8,617 bases of DNA. Origin: an uncultured Erysipelotrichaceae bacterium (GTDB lineage: Bacteria; Bacillota_I; Bacilli_A; Erysipelotrichales; Erysipelotrichaceae). A program made the translations under genes and the position numbers. This document shows, piece after piece, positions 5,475 to 8,617 of this stretch (position 1 is its first letter; every line of letters starts with the position of its first letter). The DNA lies in NCBI GenBank assembly GCA_902782955.1, contig CACZPD010000128.1, forward strand, positions 1 through 8,617, written 5' to 3'. The notes under the pieces are model-generated. The model did not search any database. It saw nothing but the letters and a program-made list of their open reading frames with translations, and had not been told where the DNA came from.

Positions 5475-6980
5475 CTACTGCGGCAGTTTCATTGTTATAT
5501 TTGAAAATTCCGCACTGCCTTCTGCCGCAAATAATCCGATATGTGCGCCGTTGATCGAATGACGGATTCTTGAGCTGAAGGCTTTCGTATCATCGATATA
5601 GAGCACAACGATCTCATTCTCGCAGACGAGCGTTACATGGTGTGTATCCGTTTTGGAGAAATCAAACTTAGTGAAAGCAACAGGATCAAAGGCTTCAAGA
5701 TCAGAGATCTCGTATCCTTCGTAGTGGAGTTTTCCGTTCTTTGCGTCGAGGCAGAGGACTGTATAGGTCTCATCATTCTCACTGCCGCCGAAGGCAAACC
5801 CCGCTACACCTTCTGCGTCAAGCTTCACATCGCATTCCAGGAGAACGGTTGCGGGACGTGTGCCCATATCCGCCATCGCGTATTTTTCCCCTTCTGCAGT
5901 CAGGCTGACCGTATTGTCTTTGATCTTTGTTTTGCCCGCTTTTTTCACTGCCTTGAAAGGTTTGTCAGCCGTGAAATAGTTTTTAAATGTATCCGGTGCC
6001 TTGACACCAAGCGAACCATCCTCTTTCTGCACAAGCTGGTGATTCAGAATACTTCCTGCCCATTGATAAATGCCGGAATCATCTTCCAGACCTGCACGTC
6101 CGAGCCAGCCGCAGAGATATACCGCGTCATTCAGCTGTGCTGTCTTGGCAGCGTAGAAAATAAAGCCGTTGCCGTCAAAAATGTTGTCAGCCGGTGCGGT
6201 AAACGGTCCGTTCGGACTGTCACCATAGGCATAATACGTTACACAGTCCCAGCTGTATGTCAGATAGTATTTATCCCCGATTTTGAACAGATCCGGACAT
6301 TCCAGCATATACTGTGCAAGCGGACTGTAGATCGGTCCCTGGAATTCCCAGTGCTTCAGATCATCAGAAGTATACTTTGCGACTACACCGCCCAGCGTGT
6401 TCTCACGCGCTGCGATCAGAAGCCAGTAGCACTGTTCTTCATCAGACCAGAATACCTCAGGGTCTCGGAAATCATCTTTTGAATAATTTTCCGGGCTGTA
6501 GAATGTATCTTCCGGAATCTTTACCCAGTTCTGGCGGTCCGTACTGGTTGCGTGCATGACACACTCTTTTCCCTTGCCGTTGTTGCCGGTATCATTATGA
6601 CCGGTGTAGAAGAGATGATAAAGTCCGTCGTTGTCCTTCATGACAGACCCTGTACCGATGGCAGGATCCGGTTCTGACATTAAACCGAATTTCAGGACCA
6701 TCCCGTGATCTTCATATCCGCACAGATCTTTCGTGGAGTATTTGTATATGGGATGATATGCCTGTCCATTATGATCTGTATCATACAGATAATATAATTC
6801 CAGTTCGCCGTCATCTGTTACATACGGCATAGTGTCTCCGACATACGCATTCTCCGGTGCCGGATATAAATGATAGGAAACTGCTTCATAAGGTTCATCG
6901 GGAAGTGATGTCGGACCGCTGCAGGACACCAGAGCGGCTGTCATCACAGCTGACAGGAATAAAAACATTATTCTTTTCAT
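5475..6980 (-). CDS. GH32-type glycoside hydrolase lipoprotein (predicted beta-fructosidase-like)
   Basis: This is a 501-residue surface lipoprotein with a signal peptide and lipobox LVSC (Cys20). The catalytic five-bladed propeller spans about residues 36-325. The clan GH-J marks are FRDPEVFW (Arg172-Asp173, transition-state stabiliser), LECPDLF (Glu227, acid/base) and IYQWAGSILNHQL, which matches the WAG segment of GH32. The first motif, normally WMNDPNG with the Asp nucleophile, is diverged to VGDTMPYV, so Asp49 is the probable nucleophile. A C-terminal beta-sandwich (about 345-501) includes VVLYIDDTKAFSSRI, as in GH32 enzymes. The family hydrolyses fructans or sucrose-like fructosides; this member's substrate is inferred only. 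ATG 6980 is chosen because GGAGGA (6989-6994) lies 8 nt upstream and the signal peptide begins there; the upstream ATG at 7022 lacks such support. An HD-domain gene follows 17 nt later. Confidence 0.87.
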   Translation of the reverse strand: MKRIMFLFLSAVMTAALVSCSGPTSLPDEPYEAVSYHLYPAPENAYVGDTMPYVTDDGELELYYLYDTDHNGQAYHPIYKYSTKDLCGYEDHGMVLKFGLMSEPDPAIGTGSVMKDNDGLYHLFYTGHNDTGNNGKGKECVMHATSTDRQNWVKIPEDTFYSPENYSKDDFRDPEVFWSDEEQCYWLLIAARENTLGGVVAKYTSDDLKHWEFQGPIYSPLAQYMLECPDLFKIGDKYYLTYSWDCVTYYAYGDSPNGPFTAPADNIFDGNGFIFYAAKTAQLNDAVYLCGWLGRAGLEDDSGIYQWAGSILNHQLVQKEDGSLGVKAPDTFKNYFTADKPFKAVKKAGKTKIKDNTVSLTAEGEKYAMADMGTRPATVLLECDVKLDAEGVAGFAFGGSENDETYTVLCLDAKNGKLHYEGYEISDLEAFDPVAFTKFDFSKTDTHHVTLVCENEIVVLYIDDTKAFSSRIRHSINGAHIGLFAAEGSAEFSNITMKLPQ

Positions 6981-6988
6981 ATGGATTT

Positions 6989-6994
6989 TCCTCC
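6989..6994 (-). promoter_or_regulatory. Ribosome binding site deciding the GH32 start
   Basis: GGAGGA on the minus strand is 8 nt before the ATG at 6980, which directly opens a clean lipoprotein signal peptide (MKRIMFLFLSAV). A 14-codon extension to 7022 would put charged residues before it and bury this site in the coding region. Confidence 0.85.
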
Positions 6995-7048
6995 GGCCGC
7001 AATTACGGAAAAAACACAGCATTTCCTGACTGCGGTATCTATACTAAT

Positions 7049-7077
7049 ATTTTACTATCATTCATATTTCATGTAAA
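7049..7077 (-). promoter_or_regulatory. Predicted promoter of the GH32-HD operon
   Basis: On the minus strand, -35 TTTACA (7072-7077) and -10 TAAAAT (7049-7054) are exactly 17 bp apart. The leader to the ATG at 6980 would be about 60 nt. Confidence 0.65.
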
Positions 7078-7094
7078 AGAATAATGAAATGTGC

Positions 7095-7156
7095 TTGTTG
7101 ATTATGGAATCGAGATACGCCTGATGCGGTATAATAACCATAAATAACATCAACAA
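7095..7156. repeat. Interrupted inverted repeat around the oxidoreductase -10
   Basis: TTGTTGAT (7095-7102) is the reverse complement of ATCAACAA (7149-7156). The pairing continues inward with TATGG (7103-7107) and CCATA (7138-7142) if 6 nt are bulged on the right. It encloses the TATAAT at 7130-7135. Confidence 0.45.
7130..7135 (+). promoter_or_regulatory. -10 element of the oxidoreductase-CDF operon
   Basis: A consensus TATAAT lies 40 nt before the ATG at 7176. No good -35 is found at 16-18 bp, so an activator or a weak basal level is possible. Confidence 0.5.
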
Positions 7157-7164
7157 AATGCGAA

Positions 7165-7171
7165 TGAGGAG
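7165..7171 (+). promoter_or_regulatory. Ribosome binding site deciding the oxidoreductase start
   Basis: TGAGGAG is 4 nt before the ATG at 7176. The in-frame ATG at 7158 lies upstream of this site and adds only six residues, so 7176 is preferred even though the spacing is short. Confidence 0.75.
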
Positions 7172-7175
7172 CTGT

Positions 7176-7745
7176 ATGAAAAAACCGGTTTTATTTATTA
7201 ATGCATGTGTACGAAAAGACTCCAGAACCAAAATACTCGCTGACAAACTGCTGAAAAAGCTGGATCAGCCATATGAGGAAATTTGCCTTAAGGATATTGC
7301 CTTCCCTGTTGTCGATGAAGCTTTCCTCAGCAGGCGTGACCGGCTGATCTCGGAAGGTGATTATAGTGATACCATGTTTGATCCGGCACGGCAGTTTGCG
7401 GAAGCAGAGATCATCGTGATCGCTGCACCGTACTGGGATCTTTCCTTCCCCGCTTCATTAAAGCAGTATTTTGAGCAGATCAATGTGACCGGGATCACTT
7501 TCAGATATACAGAAGAAGGATTCCCGCAGGGTCTCTGCCGCGCAGGGAAACTTTTCTATGTGACCACCGCCGGCGGCTGCTACGTACCGGAAGAATTCGG
7601 TTTTGGATATATCAAATCCCTGGCAGAAAATTTCTATGGTATTCGGGATATAAAACAGATCAAAGCCGCAGGACTCGATATCGATGGTGCCGATGTCGAT
7701 GCCATCATGGCTTCTGCGGAAGAAGATTTGCCGGAAATGGACTGA
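7176..7745 (+). CDS. Flavodoxin-fold NAD(P)H oxidoreductase (azoreductase / quinone reductase-like)
   Basis: This is a 189-residue cytoplasmic flavoprotein of the Flavodoxin_2 type, which uses NAD(P)H and bound FMN to reduce quinones, azo compounds or similar electrophiles. The first strand and phosphate-binding loop read VLFINACVRKDSRT (about 5-18). The second flavin-contacting loop is IVIAAPYWDLSFPASLKQYFEQI (about 80-102), and TTAGGCY (about 130-136) is the third. GITFRY (106-111) matches the azoreductase branch. Azoreductases are usually near 200 residues, so the length is normal. It is the first gene of a probable operon: the CDF transporter starts 43 nt downstream with no terminator. 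Its promoter region contains two unusual repeats, hinting at specific control. The physiological substrate is unknown. Confidence 0.88.
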   Translation: MKKPVLFINACVRKDSRTKILADKLLKKLDQPYEEICLKDIAFPVVDEAFLSRRDRLISEGDYSDTMFDPARQFAEAEIIVIAAPYWDLSFPASLKQYFEQINVTGITFRYTEEGFPQGLCRAGKLFYVTTAGGCYVPEEFGFGYIKSLAENFYGIRDIKQIKAAGLDIDGADVDAIMASAEEDLPEMD

Positions 7746-7788
7746 CACAGACAAACACGGGACAATCAGTTAAAACAAGGAGAACTCT

Positions 7789-8617
7789 ATGGCAGGATTA
7801 AAGGATTTGAAAACACAGGAAGAAAAAGAAACTTCCCGTGAAAAGACGATCATTAAAACCAGCATCATCGGTATTGCGGCAAATGTATTCCTGGCAGCTT
7901 TCAAAGCAGTGATCGGCCTCATGACAAGATCGATCGCCATCGTACTGGATGCCGTCAACAATATTTCCGATGCAGGAAGTTCCCTGATCACGATCATAGG
8001 GACAAAGCTTGCCGGCAGAGAGCCTGACAAGAAACATCCTTTCGGATACGGACGGACAGAGTATCTGAGTGCCCTGATCATATCCGTTATCGTGCTGTAT
8101 GCAGGTATTACATCATTCACGGAGTCGGTCAAACAGATCATCCATCCGGAAACGCCTGATTATACGACAGTATCCCTGATCATCGTAGCCGCAGCTGCCA
8201 TCGTCAAGATCCTGCTCGGCCGGCATGTAAAATCTGTAGGTGTCAGGGTAAACTCCGATTCCCTGATCAATTCCGGTCAGGATGCCCTGCTGGATTCCGT
8301 GATTTCCATATCCACCCTGGCTGCAGCCATTATCTTTATTGTTTTCCACGTTTCATTGGAAGCGTGGTTGGGTGTCATCATTTCCGGTGTGATCATCAAA
8401 TCCGGCATAGAAATGCTGAAGGAAACGATATCCCGGATCCTGGGAGAAAGCAACGATGCAGAACTGGCCAGAGATATTTATAAAACCGTTGAGAGTTTTG
8501 AGGATGTACACGGTGCCTACGATCTGGTACTGAATAACTACGGACCGGATAACTGGAATGGTTCCATCCATATCGAAGTGCCGGATACATATTCCGCTGA
8601 CAGACTTGACCAGCTGA
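7789..8617 (+). CDS. Cation diffusion facilitator transporter, 3'-truncated, probably Mn2+-type
   Basis: The first 276 residues of a cation diffusion facilitator, a proton-coupled divalent-metal exporter of the cytoplasmic membrane, continue past the window's right edge. AAGGAG (7777-7782) is 6 nt from the ATG. Transmembrane segments are evident from about residue 24. Helix 2 carries the metal site as Asn57-x-x-x-Asp61 (VLDAVNNISD), the loop has HPFGYGR (83-89), and helix 5 has Asp165-x-x-x-Asp169 (GQDALLD). The helix-5 Asp in place of the His of zinc transporters, with Asn in helix 2, fits the manganese branch. The cytoplasmic domain begins near residue 220, with VHGAYDLVLNNYGPDNWNGS then IHIEVP. 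About 100 residues appear to be missing. Being downstream of a flavin reductase, it may share a stress-linked transcript. Confidence 0.92.
   Translation, partial: MAGLKDLKTQEEKETSREKTIIKTSIIGIAANVFLAAFKAVIGLMTRSIAIVLDAVNNISDAGSSLITIIGTKLAGREPDKKHPFGYGRTEYLSALIISVIVLYAGITSFTESVKQIIHPETPDYTTVSLIIVAAAAIVKILLGRHVKSVGVRVNSDSLINSGQDALLDSVISISTLAAAIIFIVFHVSLEAWLGVIISGVIIKSGIEMLKETISRILGESNDAELARDIYKTVESFEDVHGAYDLVLNNYGPDNWNGSIHIEVPDTYSADRLDQL

Larger units (their letters stand above)
7025..7136. repeat. Short repeated element in both divergent promoters
   Basis: CCTGACTGCGGTATCTATA (7025-7043) and CCTGATGCGGTATAATA (7120-7136) share CCTGA and TGCGGTAT, the first copy having one extra C, and then diverge slightly. 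The first lies at the predicted transcription start of the GH32 gene; the second covers the -10 of the oxidoreductase gene. A shared regulator site is possible, but chance is not excluded. Confidence 0.4.

Noticed and set aside
5637..6482. A 281-codon open frame on the plus strand opposite the GH32 gene
   Set aside because: Its translation is rich in Cys, Ile and Phe with no recognisable domain, has no ribosome binding site, and lies wholly antisense to a gene with clear GH32 motifs. It is a shadow frame.
1..8617. CRISPR arrays, insertion sequences, tRNA, rRNA, riboswitches, toxin-antitoxin or defence genes
   Set aside because: No regularly spaced repeats, transposase motifs, cloverleaf or rRNA-like segments were seen, and each long frame has a metabolic, transport or regulatory assignment.

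Overview
The window reads as chromosomal DNA of a low-to-moderate-GC Firmicute, most likely a gut Erysipelotrichia or Clostridia relative. This is inferred from strong AGGAGG-type ribosome binding sites, TATAAT-like promoters, compact hairpin-plus-T-run terminators, short lipobox lipoproteins and the protein types present. Nothing suggests a phage, plasmid, insertion sequence, CRISPR array, rRNA or tRNA. It looks like an ordinary housekeeping/accessory region with ten genes, two of them cut by the window edges.

Layout. (1) Positions 3-848 hold the 3' part of an aldo/keto reductase, and 849-1012 hold two back-to-back terminators. (2) A minus-strand MFS transporter (1013-2236) diverges from a LysR-type regulator (2344-3240). 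They share a 107-bp AT-rich region with overlapping promoters and a 10-bp inverted repeat that fits a LysR operator. (3) A small lipoprotein (3381-3851) has its own promoter, which repeats exactly 12 bases of that putative operator, and ends in a strong terminator. (4) A glutaredoxin-like protein (4076-4387) and a GNAT acetyltransferase (4420-4866) form a two-gene operon ending in a bidirectional terminator. (5) On the minus strand a GH32-type (fructan/sucrose-cleaving family) lipoprotein (6980-5475) is followed 17 nt later by an HD-domain protein with a TTG start (5457-4957). (6) Diverging from these, a flavodoxin-fold NAD(P)H oxidoreductase (7176-7745) precedes a cation diffusion facilitator transporter (from 7789) that runs off the right edge and has acidic metal-site residues suggesting Mn2+.

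Themes. Redox and metal stress functions recur: aldo/keto reductase, glutaredoxin, flavin reductase and a probable Mn exporter. Two surface lipoproteins and one regulated transporter are also present. The most interesting signals are regulatory: the LysR operator candidate and its second copy at the lipoprotein promoter, and the repeated elements in the 7023-7175 divergent promoter region. I found no convincing undescribed multi-gene system; the closest to an odd unit is the GH32 lipoprotein plus HD-domain protein pair.
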